Shown: positions 54,564 through 64,000 of the stretch, one piece after another
Layout of the letters: each line of letters opens with the position of its first letter
Numbering within the stretch: position 1 is the first letter of the stretch
Source of the DNA: Nocardiopsis eucommiae
GTDB lineage: Bacteria; Actinomycetota; Actinomycetes; Streptosporangiales; Streptosporangiaceae
Direction of reading: 5' to 3'
Assembly: GCA_018388625.1 (NCBI GenBank)
Contig: CP074402.1
Span: 2,108,001-2,172,000 of the forward strand
Length of the DNA: 64,000 nucleotides
Position numbers and translations under genes: made by a program
Notes under the pieces: model-generated
The model's input: only the letters and a program-made list of their open reading frames with translations
Told to the model about the DNA's origin: nothing
Database searches by the model: none

Positions 54564-56736
54564 GTGGACGCACCCCGAGTCGCCGTCGTCCTCGTGGGCC
54601 AGAACCCCACCCCCGCCCTCCTCTCCTCGCTGACCCTCCCGGTCGACCAACTGCTCCTGGTCTGTAGCGAGGGAACCCTGCCCGTGGCCCGCCGTGTCGC
54701 CGACGCGGTCGGCCGCATCGCCCGGGAACGGTCCGTGCGCGTCCTCAGCGTGGGCCCGGACCCGCACGACCCCGCCTCCGTCACCGGTCTCCTGGACACC
54801 GTCAGCCGTGCGCTCGGCCAGCGCCCCTGGTACCTCGACTACACGGGCGGCACCAAGGTGATGAGCGTGGCCGCCGCGCTGCACCACGAACGGTCGCTCC
54901 CGCCGCACGCCCGCGCCTGGCGGTTCTACCTGGACTCCCACAGCGACCTGCTCCGCAGCGCCGACTCCGCCCGCCCGGACCATCCGGTGAGCTGTCAGGG
55001 GGTCGACCTGCGGACCCTGGCCGGGGTGCACGGCGCCCAGTGGGTGAGCGACCGCGACCCCGCGCCGCTGCGCCGCTTCCTGCGCGGAGGGGACGCCGCC
55101 CTCGCGGACGCCCATCCGAACCTGCCCGAGAGCGAACGCAACGGGATCGCGGCCGAGGCGCGTGTCCTCTCCCACCTGCGCGGCCTGCTGGGCGGGCGGC
55201 CCGACAGCGAGGTGCTCGGCTCCCGTCGCGTGGCCGACCCCTACCGCCCCGGCGGGTCCGTCGCGGACTTCGACATCCTGGTACGCCACCGTCACCGGGT
55301 GCTGTGCGTGGAGGCCAAGACCCGGGCCGAGGACGTGGTGGCCCGCGCGGGCTGGACCGTGGCCAAGGCCCGCCGGGTCTTCGGCGGGGCCACCCTCGTC
55401 CTCTTCGTCTACTCCGGCCCCGTCGTCGAGGACCTGCGCGAACGTGTCACCGCGTACAACCCGGCGCTCACCGGCCGCAACGTCCACGTCTGGAACCTGG
55501 ACGACCTGACCGAACGCGTCAGCACCTTCGCTGCCCTACGGGACGCCTTCTTCCCGAGCCTGGCCGACGCGCCCCCACCGCCCGCGGTCCCCGCCGTGCT
55601 CCCGAAGGCCGTCCCGCCCGCCACCGCCGAGGGTGACGGCCCGGACCGCCCCGACCCGCCCGAACCCCCGCCCGGCACCCCGGCCCCAGGGACGGGCCAC
55701 TCCTGGTCACACCCCTGGGCGGCAGCCGACTGGGCGCCCTCGCCGCACTGCACGCGCACCGCCCCTCCCGCGCCCTGGTCCTCCCCTCGCGCCAGAGCCT
55801 GCGGGCCCGGGTACGGGAGGCCGCCGCCGGGCGCTGCGCGCCGCCGAACGCCCGGACGCGGCCCCGGCCGACGCGGACACACTGCGCTCCGAGGGCTACC
55901 GCGACCGGGTCCGGCTGCCCGCCCACCCGGTGGACGGCTACGACTCGGGAGCGGTCCAGCGGGCCGTCCAGGAGTGGATCGCACGCGAACGGGAGGGCGA
56001 CCAACCGGTGGTCGTCGACATCACCACGGGGACCAAGGCGATGAGCCTCGGACTGGCCAGGGCCGCCCGGCACGGCGGCGCCTGCGCGACCTACCAACTG
56101 CCCCGGGACCGGGCCGTGGTGTGCCTGACCCACGGCCGGCGGGAGCTGGAGGGCCGTGCCCGGATCGACTGGTCGCTGGTGCTGTCCGGGTACGCGCCCC
56201 TCACCGTGCCCCTGGCGGAGGTGGTCACCGGTCCCGCCCGCGACCAGGTGGACGTGGAACTGCTCGACCTGGCCGCCACGGCGCTCGGGGCGGCCGCCTC
56301 GGGCACGACCGGCGTCTGGTGGGACGTCTCCCTGGCCGACGAGGAGGGGTTCCTCACCGCGCAGGAACGGCCCGGCCTGGTCCTGACCTTCGACGACCGC
56401 GCCGTCGGACTGGCCGCACCGGCGCGCAGGCGGCGGCGCACGGCCGACGGCCCCCTGCGCGACGTGAGCCCGGGGGCGTGGGCCCAGAGCGTGTTCGCGG
56501 CCACCACCCACCTGAACGTGCGCTGTGACGTCGCGGGCACCGTGGTGGCCCTGACCCGGCCCGGCCGGGACGTGAGCCGGGCCGGTGAACTGGTGGACTG
56601 GATCGCCCAGCCCGCACCGGACCGGGCCCCGGGCCTGCGCTTCGGGGATCCCCTGTACCCGCTCGTCGTCGAGGTCGACCCGGAGAACGGAGCCGACTCG
56701 TCCGGAACCCTCACCACGGACGCGAGCAGGCTCTGA
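54564..56736 (+). CDS. CARF-PD-(D/E)xK nuclease-CARF protein, Can1-like cOA effector; frame broken twice
   Basis: GTG 54564 (GGAAGGGA upstream) starts a first CARF domain (VAVVLVGQNPTPALLSSLTL, WYLDYTGGTKVMSVAAALHH; TGGTK at residues 94-98). A restriction-like nuclease follows: VADFDILVRHRHRVLCVEAK with D237, E250 and K252 as the D-ExK triad, then ARRVFGGATLVLFVYSGPVV. A Pro-rich linker (about residues 335-375) leads to a second CARF: GPLLVTPLGGSRLGALAALH and VVVDITTGTKAMSLGLARAA near residue 490, then about 200 residues without an evident second D-ExK site. Breaks at about 55695 and 55845 each fit one missing base; repair gives 724 residues. CARF domains bind cyclic oligoadenylates made by Cas10. 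Two separate genes are possible, but would need an inserted base. Confidence 0.75.
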
Positions 56737-56860
56737 GACCGGAGTGATCCACGTCCCTTTCCGGAACCGGTGCCCCGTTCGCGGTGTCCCAACCGGTGCC
56801 CCAGGATGGGGTCGCGGCCGTCCGGCCGCGCGTGGAGCGGAACGGCGGGGCGGGCGAGGC

Positions 56861-58456
56861 ATGGGGATCACCAGGGGTCGTGTTCGGGGAGTGCGCTGGG
56901 AGGCGTGCTCGTCCTCCTGCTCGCCGGGTGCACCGCACCGGACGACGGGGAGCCCCGGCGGCCGGGCCGGAGGGCGTCGACTGGGCGCCCTGCCTGAGCC
57001 AGGAGGAGCTGGAGGAGGCGCCCGAGTGGGACGGTGACCCCGAGTGGCTGGAGACCCTGGAGTGCGGGACCCTCACCGTGCCCCTCGACCACGCCGACCC
57101 CGACGGTGACACCGTGGACCTCGCCCTCGCCCGGCGGCCCGCCAGCGGCGACGCGGACCAGCGGATCGGCTCTCTGGTGGTCAACCCCGGCGGCCCGGGC
57201 GAGTCCGGGGTCACGATGCTCGACCACCCCTCTTCGACGACGAGGTCCAGGACGCCTTCGACCTGGTCGGCTTCGACCCGCGCGGAGTGGGCGACAGCGA
57301 GGGCTTCGCCTGCGGCGACTGGTTCGCGATGGACGACGCCCGCCAGGCCGTGGCCGACGCTGGGGACGTCACCGACGCCGACCTGACCGGCCTGGAGGAG
57401 TCCGCCCGCGCCTACGCCGACTCCTGCGCGGAGACCGTGGGAGAGGAGTTCCTCGCCAACATGGGGACGGTGAACGTGGTCCGGGACCTCGACCTGATCC
57501 GGGACGCCCTGGGTGACGAGCGGCTCAGCTATGTGGGCTTCTCCTACGGCACCTACATCGGGGCCCTGTACGCGGAGATGTTCCCTGAGAACACCCGCGC
57601 CCTCGTGCTGGACGGAGCCGTCGAGACCGAGCGTCCCAACGTGGAGGTCGCCGCCGACCAGGCCGAGGCCTTCCAGGGCGCCTGGGACCTGTTCGTGGAC
57701 GAGTGCGCCTACGCCGCCCGTTGCCCGTTCGACGGCACGGCCACCGCCGACGCCCGCATGGGTGAGCTCCTCGAGCGCCTCGACGCGGACCCGCCCATGG
57801 TCCGGGGGTGGACCGTGGACGGTGACACCCTGCTGACCATGGTGAGCCTCCAGCTCTATGACGAGGGCACCTGGCCCGAGCTGGCGGAGGTCCTCGCCGC
57901 GCTCGACGAGGACGTCGACGGCGCCGGACCCCAGTTGGAACGGCTCTACGACGACACCTTCGGCCAGGAAGAGGAGGGGACCGACGACCCCGAGTCCTCC
58001 GACGACCCGGAGTCCGCCGAGGAGCCGGGGGTCTTCGAGGACGCCGAGGCCGCCCTGACCGCCGTCAACTGCGCGGACCGCGCCGACCCGACCGACGCCG
58101 ACGTCTACCGGGACGCGGCCCAGCGCGCGTCGGCGGCCTCCCCGTACTTCGGTGCCGACCTCGTCTGGGAACAGCTGCCGTGCGCCTACTGGGTCGACAC
58201 CGAGGAGGCGCCCACCGGCTTCTCCGCCCCCGACGCCCCGCCGATCATCGTGGTCGGCACGCTCGGTGACCCGGCCACCCCCTACACCTGGGCCGAGGAA
58301 CTGACCGACCAGTTGGACACCGCGACCCTGGTCACCTACGAGGGCGCGGGCCACACCGCCTACGGCTACGGCATGGAGTGCGTGGACGGCCCGGTGGACG
58401 CCTACCTGCTGGACGGGGTGGTCCCGGAGCCGGGGCTGTCCTGCCCCGCCTGGTAA
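56861..58456 (+). CDS. Tripeptidyl-aminopeptidase-like alpha/beta hydrolase lipoprotein (copy 1), frame broken three times
   Basis: ATG 56861 starts MGITRGRVRG; after one missing base the signal LGGVLVLLLAGCTAP shows a lipobox (LAGC), so the enzyme is a membrane-anchored lipoprotein. Core motifs: SLVVNPGGPGESGVTML (oxyanion loop), FDLVGFDPRGVGDSEGFACG, the nucleophile elbow GFSYGTYIG, and the C-terminal TAP domain with IIVVGTLGDPATPYTWAEEL (acid) and YEGAGHTAYG (His). Breaks at about 56895, 56965 and 57230; repair gives 532 residues, equal to its neighbour. Streptomycete homologues cut tripeptides from secreted proteins. A low-complexity acidic insert (EEEGTDDPESSDDPESAEE) lies before the TAP domain. 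Confidence 0.88.
57449..57615 (+). repeat. 167-bp tract shared with the next gene (copy A)
   Basis: This tract encodes FLANMGTVNVVRDLDLIRDA through the nucleophile elbow and VLDG. It matches 59173-59339 with only three substitutions, all synonymous, although the two genes are otherwise strongly diverged. Confidence 0.9.
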
Positions 58457-58528
58457 AACCCGACAGGACGGACTGTTTACCCGCCCTCCGGGATGTTCTG
58501 CCCGGATCCACCACCGAACGCTCGGAGG

Positions 58529-60123
58529 ATGGAGCCCGGTGGCGGAGGACTCTGTGCGGGGGCGGGTGTTCGGGTGCGCGGCACGGGCGGGCGGGCTCTG
58601 AGGGTCGCGGGAGCGGCGTTGGCACTGGTCGTGACGGCGGGCTTCGCCCCCTCGACGAGCAGGACCACGCACGCTCCTTCTACGGTCAGCACGTCGACTG
58701 GCGGCCGTGCCTGTCCCCTGAGGAACTGGCCGAGGCCGAACCGGTCGAGGGCGACCCCGACTGGAGGGCGCGGCTGGAGTGCGGCACCGTCACCGTCCCC
58801 GTCGACCACGGTGACCCCGGCGGAGCGACCATCGAGACCGCCGTGGTGCGGCACCCCGCCCAGGGTCCGGCCGACCAGTACCGGGGTTCCCTGGTGTTCA
58901 ACTTCGGCGGCCCCGGCCGCGCGGGCGTGGCCCGGTTCGAGTCCGGGCCCCTCGCGCTCAGCAGGCGGGTCCGTGACTCCTTCGACCTCGTCTCCTTCGA
59001 CCCGCGCGGCGTGGGGGAGAGCGCCGGGTTCACCTGTCCGGCGTGGGACGCCATGGAACGGCCGTTGGAGGAGGTCGCGGCTGCCGACGCGGTGGACCAC
59101 GACCTGCTCAGGGACCTCGAACGGGCCGCGCGGAGGTTCACGTGGAGCTGCGAGGAGGAGGTCGGGACGGACTTCCTCGCCAACATGGGGACGGTGAACG
59201 TGGTCCGGGACCTCGACCTGATCCGGGACGCCCTGGGTGACGAGCGGCTCAGCTACGTGGGTTTCTCCTACGGCACCTACATCGGGGCCCTGTACGCGGA
59301 GATGTTCCCCGAGAACACCCGCGCCCTCGTGCTGGACGGGGCCCTCCAGACCCAGCGCGGCGTGATCGCGGACGGCGTGGAGCAGGGTCAGGGAGCGCAG
59401 ACCGCCTGGGAGTCCTTCGTGTCCTACTGCCTGGACCGGGCCCCGGAGTGCCCGTTCACCGGTGCGGAGGAGGCCCCGTCGGAGGCCGAGGCCCTCCTGA
59501 CCGGGCTCGACGCCGAACCGGTCGTTGTCCGGGGCCACAGTGTCGGCCGCCCCGAAATGCTGGCGCTGCTCCGGGACTCCCTGAAGACCGAGCGGCAGTG
59601 GGAGAGCGTCGCACGCCTGCTGGCCCGGCTCGGACCCGGCGAGCAGGACCCCTTCGTCCAGGCCTACCTGGGGAGCCACGTCACCCGGCGGGACGACTCG
59701 GGCGCGACGGAGTCCGCCTTCACGGCGGTGCAGTGCGCCGACCACACCCGCCCCGGAGACGTCCACGCGTTCCAGGAGGGCGCCCGGCGCGCGGCGAAGG
59801 TGTCGCCGTTCTTCGGCGGTGACGAGGTCTGGTCCTTCCTGCCCTGCGCCTCCTGGCCGGACACCGAACTCGCGCCCGGCCACCTGAGCGCTCCCCTGGC
59901 ACCACCGATCCTGGTCGTCGGCACCCGCCACGACCCCGCCACCCCGTACGTGTGGGCCGAGGAGCTGGCCGACCAGCTGGCCACCGCCACCCTGTTCACC
60001 TACGAGGGAGGCGGCCACACCGCCTACACGGGTGGACGCCCCTGCGTGGACGGCGTCGTGGACGCCTACCTCCTGGACGGTGTGGTCCCCGCCGACGGCG
60101 CCTCCTGCCCCGGGGAACTCTGA
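58529..60123 (+). CDS. Tripeptidyl-aminopeptidase-like secreted hydrolase (copy 2), frame broken once
   Basis: ATG 58529 starts a signal sequence (RALRVAGAALALVVTAGFAP) without a lipobox, so it is probably secreted. After one missing base at about 58660 the chain reads YGQHVDWRPCLSPEELAEAE, LVFNFGGPGRAGVARFES, FDPRGVGESAGFTCPAWD, GFSYGTYIG, ILVVGTRHDPATPYVWAEEL and YEGGGHTAYTGG, with the same Ser-Asp-His layout as copy 1. Note GGPG is followed by RAG instead of ESG. Repair gives 531 residues. It arose by tandem duplication of the upstream gene, 72 bases away. Confidence 0.87.
59173..59339 (+). repeat. 167-bp tract shared with the previous gene (copy B)
   Basis: Partner of 57449-57615, three synonymous differences. 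The near identity is limited to this tract, which spans the catalytic nucleophile. Confidence 0.9.
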
Positions 60124-60236
60124 ACGGACCTCTCCCTCCCGGGGAGGACCCGGTTCCCCCGAGTGGGGGAGGTGGGGCCGTGCCGAGCCGAGCAGACTCG
60201 TGTCACGAGGACGTCGGTGCGGAAGAGGGAGCGGTC

Positions 60237-60712
60237 ATGGTGGAGCGGACGGAGAGTGGGTCGGCCCGGGCCCGGAACGGCGCGGTGAGGGCCGAACGCG
60301 GTCCGGAGCGGTCCGCACCGGCGTGGCTCGGCCGTGCGGCCGCCGGTGCGCTCCTGGTGCTCGGGGTCGCGCACCTCGTGGTCACCGGCTGGCTGGCGGC
60401 CGACGCCGACCGAGCGATCGGGCCCGGCTACCTGGTCTGGATGGTCGGACCGCTGGTGGTCACGCTGGGCACGGCCGTCGCGGCGCTGGCCCTCGTGCGC
60501 CCCGGAGCGCCGCGCTGGCTGGGCTGGGTCACCGGAACGGCGGCGGTGCTGTGCTTCCTGCTCACCCTGCTCGGGTTCTCGTCCCTGGCCTTCGGCGCCA
60601 GTCCGGTATCCCTCTTCCTGGGCCCCGGGCCGTACGCGCTCCCCGGCACGGTGTTCCTCACCGCCCTCACTCTCAGGGCGTGGGGGCACGGCGGGCACCT
60701 GCGACTCCGTGA
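60237..60712 (+). CDS. Four-helix membrane protein (DUF-type), probably frame broken near the end
   Basis: ATG 60237 follows GAGGGAG. After a charged 30-residue N-terminus there are four transmembrane helices: AAGALLVLGVAHLVVTGWLA, YLVWMVGPLVVTLGTAVAAL, WLGWVTGTAAVLCFLLTLLG and ALPGTVFLTALTL. The uncorrected frame continues to 60797, antisense to the end of the AraC gene; one missing base at about 60650-60690 would stop it at 60710-60712 (about 158 residues), which I prefer. The family is unknown. Confidence 0.6.
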
Positions 60713-61718
60713 GGTCCCGCGCGGCCTCGCGGTACCGGCCGGGGACCAGCCGAACTCGCGCTTGAACGCGTTGGCGAAGGCGAACTGGGACGAGTAGCCC
60801 ACGCGGGTCGCCACCGAACTGATCGGTGCGTCCTCCTCACGCAGCAGCCGGGCGGCCGTGGTCAGCCGCCACCACGTGACGTAGGCCAGCGGAGACTGGT
60901 TCACCAGGGACGTGAACCTGCGGGAGAAGGCGGCGCGGGAGAGCCCTGCGCGTTCGCCCAGTTCCGCAACGCTCCAGGGGTGGGCGGGGTCGCGGTGCAC
61001 GGCCTGGATCGCGGCGTGCACCCCGGGGTCGCGCAGCGCGCCCGCGAAACCGCAGCCCGCGCCCTCGTGCCCCTGCCAGAGCTCCTCCACGTAGGTGCGC
61101 AGGATGTACACGACCAGCATGTCCAACAGGTGCGGGATCAGCGTGTCGCCACCGGGCCGGTTCGCGCCCAGCTCCCGGCCCAACAGCCCCACGGCCAGGG
61201 GAGCTCGGACCCGCGGCCGACCTTCGCGGGCACGTGCACCACGGAGGGGAGCTCGGCCAACAGCGGATGCGGAGTCGACGCGCTGGCGTCGTAGGAGCCG
61301 CCCACCGTGACGCAACTGGGTTCGCCGTCTCCGTCCCCGACCGTGGTGGCCCCGAACGCGGGTCCGGGCGGCATCTCCTTGGGGCGTGCCCATCCCCGCG
61401 AACACACCAGGGTGGGCACGGGGTCCGCGCCCGTCACCGCGTCACGCAGGGCGCGGGAGCAGTCCACACCGCCCTCGGCCGCGGGGAGCTGCTCAGCAGG
61501 TGCTCTCGGCCGCGCGGCAGGAAGAGGACGTCGCCCAGGCCCAGCTGCAGGGGCTCCGCGCCCTCCGTCAGGAGCCACGTGGACCCCTGCAGCACCACCA
61601 TGAACTTGGCGCCGGGAATCTCCGGGAACCGCGTGGCGTAGGGGGCGTGCCATTCGATCCGCGCCGAACGGGGCTGACCGGTGCGAACGGTCGAGATGAC
61701 GTCGCTCAGTACATCCAT
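60673..61718 (-). CDS. AraC-family regulator with cupin N-terminus, frame broken at least three times
   Basis: From 61718 the product starts MDVLSDVISTVRTGQPRSAR with the cupin_6 ligand domain (FPEIPGAKFMVVLQGSTWLL, LQLGLGDVLFLPRGREHLL). After breaks at about 61480 and 61190 come CGFAGALRDPGVHAAIQAVH and the double helix-turn-helix WSVAELGERAGLSRAAFSRR and PISSVATRVGYSSQFAFANA. A third break near 60735 (SPGRYREAARDL) sets the C-terminus; the exact stop is uncertain (60673 if a fourth base is missing). Such cupin-AraC genes are often divergent from DUF6069 or reductase genes, as here. Confidence 0.85.
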
Positions 61719-61736
61719 GGCGTCATCGTACCCAGC

Positions 61737-61776
61737 AGTGGACGATCGCGTATAGATCAGAGTGGATCACGCATAG
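61737..61776. promoter_or_regulatory. Direct repeats between the AraC and DUF6069 genes
   Basis: AGTGGAcgATCgCGtATAG (61737) and AGTGGATCACGCATAG (61761) are imperfect direct repeats 24 bp apart in the divergent intergenic region. AraC proteins bind direct repeats, so this is the likely operator. Confidence 0.5.
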
Positions 61777-61835
61777 GAAGTCTCGCTCTCCCTGCGTAGG
61801 TTCGACACGTACCCCATCGCACCAGGGAAAGAGCC

Positions 61836-62255
61836 ATGACCCGGAACCTGACCGAAACCCGAACCCCCGTCCGTCCGACCTGGAAGCCGCGCCTGACGGC
61901 CGTGCTCGTGGTCACCGCCGTCAACACCCTCCTCGCCCTCGCCGCGCCGCTGCTGGGCGCGGACCTGGTGGTCGCGCCCAGGGGGCAGGAGCCCGGGGCC
62001 CTCGCGTGGCCCGCCTTCACGCTCTTCACGGCCGTGTTCGCCCTGCTCGGATGGGGCGTGCTCGCCCTGGCCGAGCGCTTCCTGGGCCGACGCGGCCTCC
62101 TCGTGTGGACGGTCGTCGCGGTCCTCGTCACCGTGGCGATGTTCCTGCCGCCGCTCACCGTGGGGGCGACCGTCGCGACCGTCGTCGTCCTGCAGCTCTC
62201 GCACCTGGTGGTCGCCGCCGTCATCCCGGTGTACTGGCGGACCTCGCGGACCTGA
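61836..62255 (+). CDS. DUF6069 family membrane protein
   Basis: ATG 61836 starts MTRNLTETRTPVRPTWKPRL. The 139-residue product has four transmembrane helices (LTAVLVVTAVNTLLALAAPL, WPAFTLFTAVFALLGWGVLA, LLVWTVVAVLVTVAMFLPPL, VATVVVLQLSHLVVAAVIPV), the layout of DUF6069. The function is unknown. It is divergent from and probably controlled by the AraC gene. The frame is intact, and a hairpin follows 40 bases after the stop. Confidence 0.8.
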   Translation: MTRNLTETRTPVRPTWKPRLTAVLVVTAVNTLLALAAPLLGADLVVAPRGQEPGALAWPAFTLFTAVFALLGWGVLALAERFLGRRGLLVWTVVAVLVTVAMFLPPLTVGATVATVVVLQLSHLVVAAVIPVYWRTSRT

Positions 62256-62295
62256 CGCTCGCGTCGACACGACCACGCCTCCTCTGATGAGGTCA

Positions 62296-62322
62296 GCCCC
62301 GCCTCATCAGGGGAGGCGGGGC
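62296..62322 (+). terminator. Terminator after the DUF6069 gene
   Basis: GCCCCGCCTC (62296-62305) pairs with GAGGCGGGGC (62313-62322), 7-base loop. Confidence 0.7.
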
Positions 62323-62344
62323 CTGTCCGACGAGCGACCCGAGA

Positions 62345-63020
62345 TCGCATCTCCCGCACTGGGTGACGGACGTGCCCGCCGCGGTGCGCCGGTACACGGA
62401 AGCGGGGTTCCCCGCGTACGCCAACGAGCCCTTCGACGGGTCCGCAACGGCGCCTGGCGGCAGGACGAGCGCTACGTCGAGATCCTCACCGTCTTCGACG
62501 AGGCCGCCTACGACACCGGGGTCTTCAGCCGCGCCCTGAGGGTGTTGCGCCCCGTCATCGAGGACGTCGCTGCCCGTGGACGCGGGGCCGTGACCTTCGC
62601 GGTCAACGTCACCGACGTCGCCTCGGCCGAACGCCTCCAGGGACACCGCGTGGAGGAGGTGGTGGCCGCCCCGAGGGCCACGACGTGAGCTTCCGCGAGG
62701 TCTTCCTTCCCGACGCCCCCTTCTGGGCGCCCTTCCTCATCACCTATGACCCGCCCCGCGAGCAGATCTTCACCGAGTACGTCCGGGGTCGCCTCACCCC
62801 GGGGCCCCACGACCTCCGGGCGATCGTCATCCAGACCGCCGACCCCGAGTTCTCAGCCCGCTGGTTGGGCACCCCTCTGGGTCTCCCGACCCAGGGCACC
62901 GAGGTCCCGCTCCTCGGCGGCCACCTCCGCTTCGAGGAGGGTCCCGAGGACCGCATCGTCGCCGTCGTCACCACGGGCCCCGAAGCCCAGATCGAGGGCC
63001 TGCAGTTCCGCAGTACCTGA
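62345..63020 (+). CDS. Glyoxalase-like domain protein (PF13468 type), frame broken twice and start lost
   Basis: Similarity begins at SHLPHWVTDVPAAVRRYTEA (62345), where the family normally has a start such as M-x-x-DHLVHWV. No start codon is in frame after the terminator hairpin at 62322 except GTG 62363, so the first ~10 codons look lost or altered. After missing bases at about 62438 and 62672 the chain reads VRNGAWRQDERYVEILTVFD and VSFREVFLPDAPFWAPFLIT, ending HLRFEEGPEDRIVAVVTTGP. About 225 residues after repair. It may be a real pseudogene because of the damaged 5' end. Confidence 0.65.
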
Positions 63021-63033
63021 AGCGCCCGTCTTC

Positions 63034-63065
63034 CGGAGGCTCCAGAACCCCTCGGGGAGCCTCCG
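63034..63065 (+). terminator. Terminator after the glyoxalase-like gene
   Basis: CGGAGGCTCC (63034-63043) pairs with GGAGCCTCCG (63056-63065), 12-base loop. Confidence 0.7.
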
Positions 63066-63429
63066 TATGGGATGTGAGCGCCGCCGACAGTGCCGCTCAC
63101 ACCGAGTCTGTTCGGTGGTCGGGCCCCGGGTTGCGTGACCCTATTGACTCCTACGTTCCGTTGGTAAGCCCTGACCAGGCGTGACGGAAGCGAGGTCGCG
63201 GCGTGTGCAGTCTCCGCGAAAATCGCGGTGTGAAGCGTTCTCGGGTTTGGTTTACCGGTTTCGTGGCCGGATGCGGCCAGATCTGATTGCCGCATGTCAA
63301 AGCTGGTTCCCGGTTCCACATTCTCGTGGTGGGGGCTCCGAACGATTGTGGATCGATGTAAGCGCTGGTTAAAGTCCTGCCTTGATTCCAGGTGCGAGGG
63401 TTGTCCCCGGGTTCTCACATCCCCTTGAC
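63066..63429 (+). promoter_or_regulatory. Upstream region of the RHS-like gene
   Basis: About 360 bases without a supported gene and clearly poorer in G+C than the rest of the window. TTGTGG (63349-63354) with TAAAGT (63369-63374) is a weak promoter candidate because the spacer is short; TTGACT at 63144 is another possible -35. Confidence 0.3.
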
Positions 63430-64000
63430 ATGAACGGCCATCCCATGCGTCGCCCCTGGACCCGTGCGACGGCGGTCTCGACCGCCACGGCTCTGCTCCT
63501 CACCCTGACCATCGCGCCTCCTGTGGCGGCGCAGCCGCGATCACCGGACCCCGCCAGTTCCGAGGAGCAACAGGAGTTGGCTTCGACAGCGCCAAACTCA
63601 GAGCCCCTCCGTCGGTGGCGGGCGCCTGATCAGTGACCTACTGCACGACTCACGTGGACTCGCGGTGCAGACTCGTGCCGCCTATCCCAACGAGGAGGCA
63701 CCCAGTGGAGATCTCTTCGGTGTCAACAACACCGACGAGATCCCGCGTTACACGCTCGCCGTCTACGACGGAGCGGAAAGGTCCCTCGAGCAGATCCACA
63801 TGTCACGAGGGCAAGAGCAATACCGGACGTCGACCGAGTATGTGGGCGAACAGAAGCGGATGACTCCTCCAGAGGGGGAACGGGCACCACCACGGTCACC
63901 GATCAGCGGGGAACACGGTGGAGTTGCGTCATCACCACGGGCGCCAGCCCACTGGGGACTACGACGCGATCCACTACACATACACCCCCAGTCAAGAGCT
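63430..64000 (+). CDS. N-terminus of a secreted RHS-like protein (cut by window end, frame broken)
   Basis: ATG 63430 (or 63445, MRRPWTRATAVSTATALLLT) gives a clear Sec signal peptide ending VAAQP. The frame then shifts between 63580 and 63620 (two bases missing) and continues GGRLISDLLHDSRGLAVQTR, AAYPNEEAPSGDLFGVNNTD and LEQIHMSRGQEQYRTSTEYV. After a further missing base near 63930 it reads TVTDQRGNTVELRHHHGRQP, GDYDAIHYTYTPSQE, which has RHS/YD-repeat character (Y-T-P-x-x-E-L). RHS proteins build shells around toxins or wall-associated proteins; the C-terminal part lies outside the window. Base composition is lower in G+C than upstream, hinting at a different origin. Confidence 0.55.

Noticed and set aside
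55633-56736. Separate second CARF gene starting at GTG 55633
   Set aside because: This start would need an inserted base to reach the CARF frame, while every other break here is a missing base; a fused gene is simpler. It is not excluded.

Overview
The window is very G+C-rich DNA (about 70%) from an actinomycete, probably Nocardiopsaceae (Nocardiopsis-like). The evidence is strong third-position G/C, GTG starts, the actinobacterial order uvrC-rapZ-yvcK-whiA-gap-pgk-tpiA-secG-rbpA, and RbpA itself. That assignment is an inference from gene order and protein similarity, not a phylogeny.

Left part (1-17200) is core genome: the end of a TerC gene, uvrA behind a LexA box, a truncated cyclophilin relic, a VOC protein, a Rieske lipoprotein, an MscS channel, then uvrC, rapZ, yvcK, a DUF488 gene, whiA, the triose-phosphate glycolysis genes, secG and rbpA. 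From 17200 to 26900 there is a PH-like membrane protein, an IclR regulator, a FitAB/VapBC-type toxin-antitoxin pair and a histidine-utilisation operon (hutH-hutU-M20 amidohydrolase-hutF-hutI) that uses the formylglutamate route. A TetR gene and a divergent SRPBCC/DUF2867 gene share two palindromic operators (28031-28074). At 28750-37020 a PucR-type regulator faces an operon for a transporter, RidA, RraA-like protein, ThDP decarboxylase, M20 amidohydrolase and aldehyde dehydrogenase: a catabolic route whose substrate I cannot name. A Lsr2-like small protein and a DUF485/ActP-type symporter pair follow.

The most interesting block is 41935-56736, a type III-D-like CRISPR-Cas locus: cas6, an HD-less cas10 with an AGDD palm motif, a Cas7-like RAMP, csx10, a double RAMP fusion, a csx19-like gene and a TIGR03986-like RAMP, the last six coupled by 1-4 nt overlaps. 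Downstream are a cysteine-rich protein of unknown function on the other strand, a small conserved protein and a large CARF-nuclease-CARF protein with a Can1-like layout, probably the cyclic-oligoadenylate effector. I see no CRISPR array and no cas1/cas2 in the window.

The right end holds two tandem tripeptidyl-aminopeptidase-like lipoprotein/secreted hydrolases sharing a nearly identical 167-bp tract, a membrane protein, a cupin-AraC regulator with a divergent DUF6069 gene, a glyoxalase-like protein and the start of a secreted RHS-like protein cut by the window edge.

A warning for every reader: roughly fifty reading-frame breaks occur, in essential genes as well as accessory ones, and every one I could resolve behaves as one or more missing bases, mostly in short G or C runs. 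Restoring those bases gives family-typical lengths. I therefore treat them as probable sequence errors and annotate the genes whole, marking each break.
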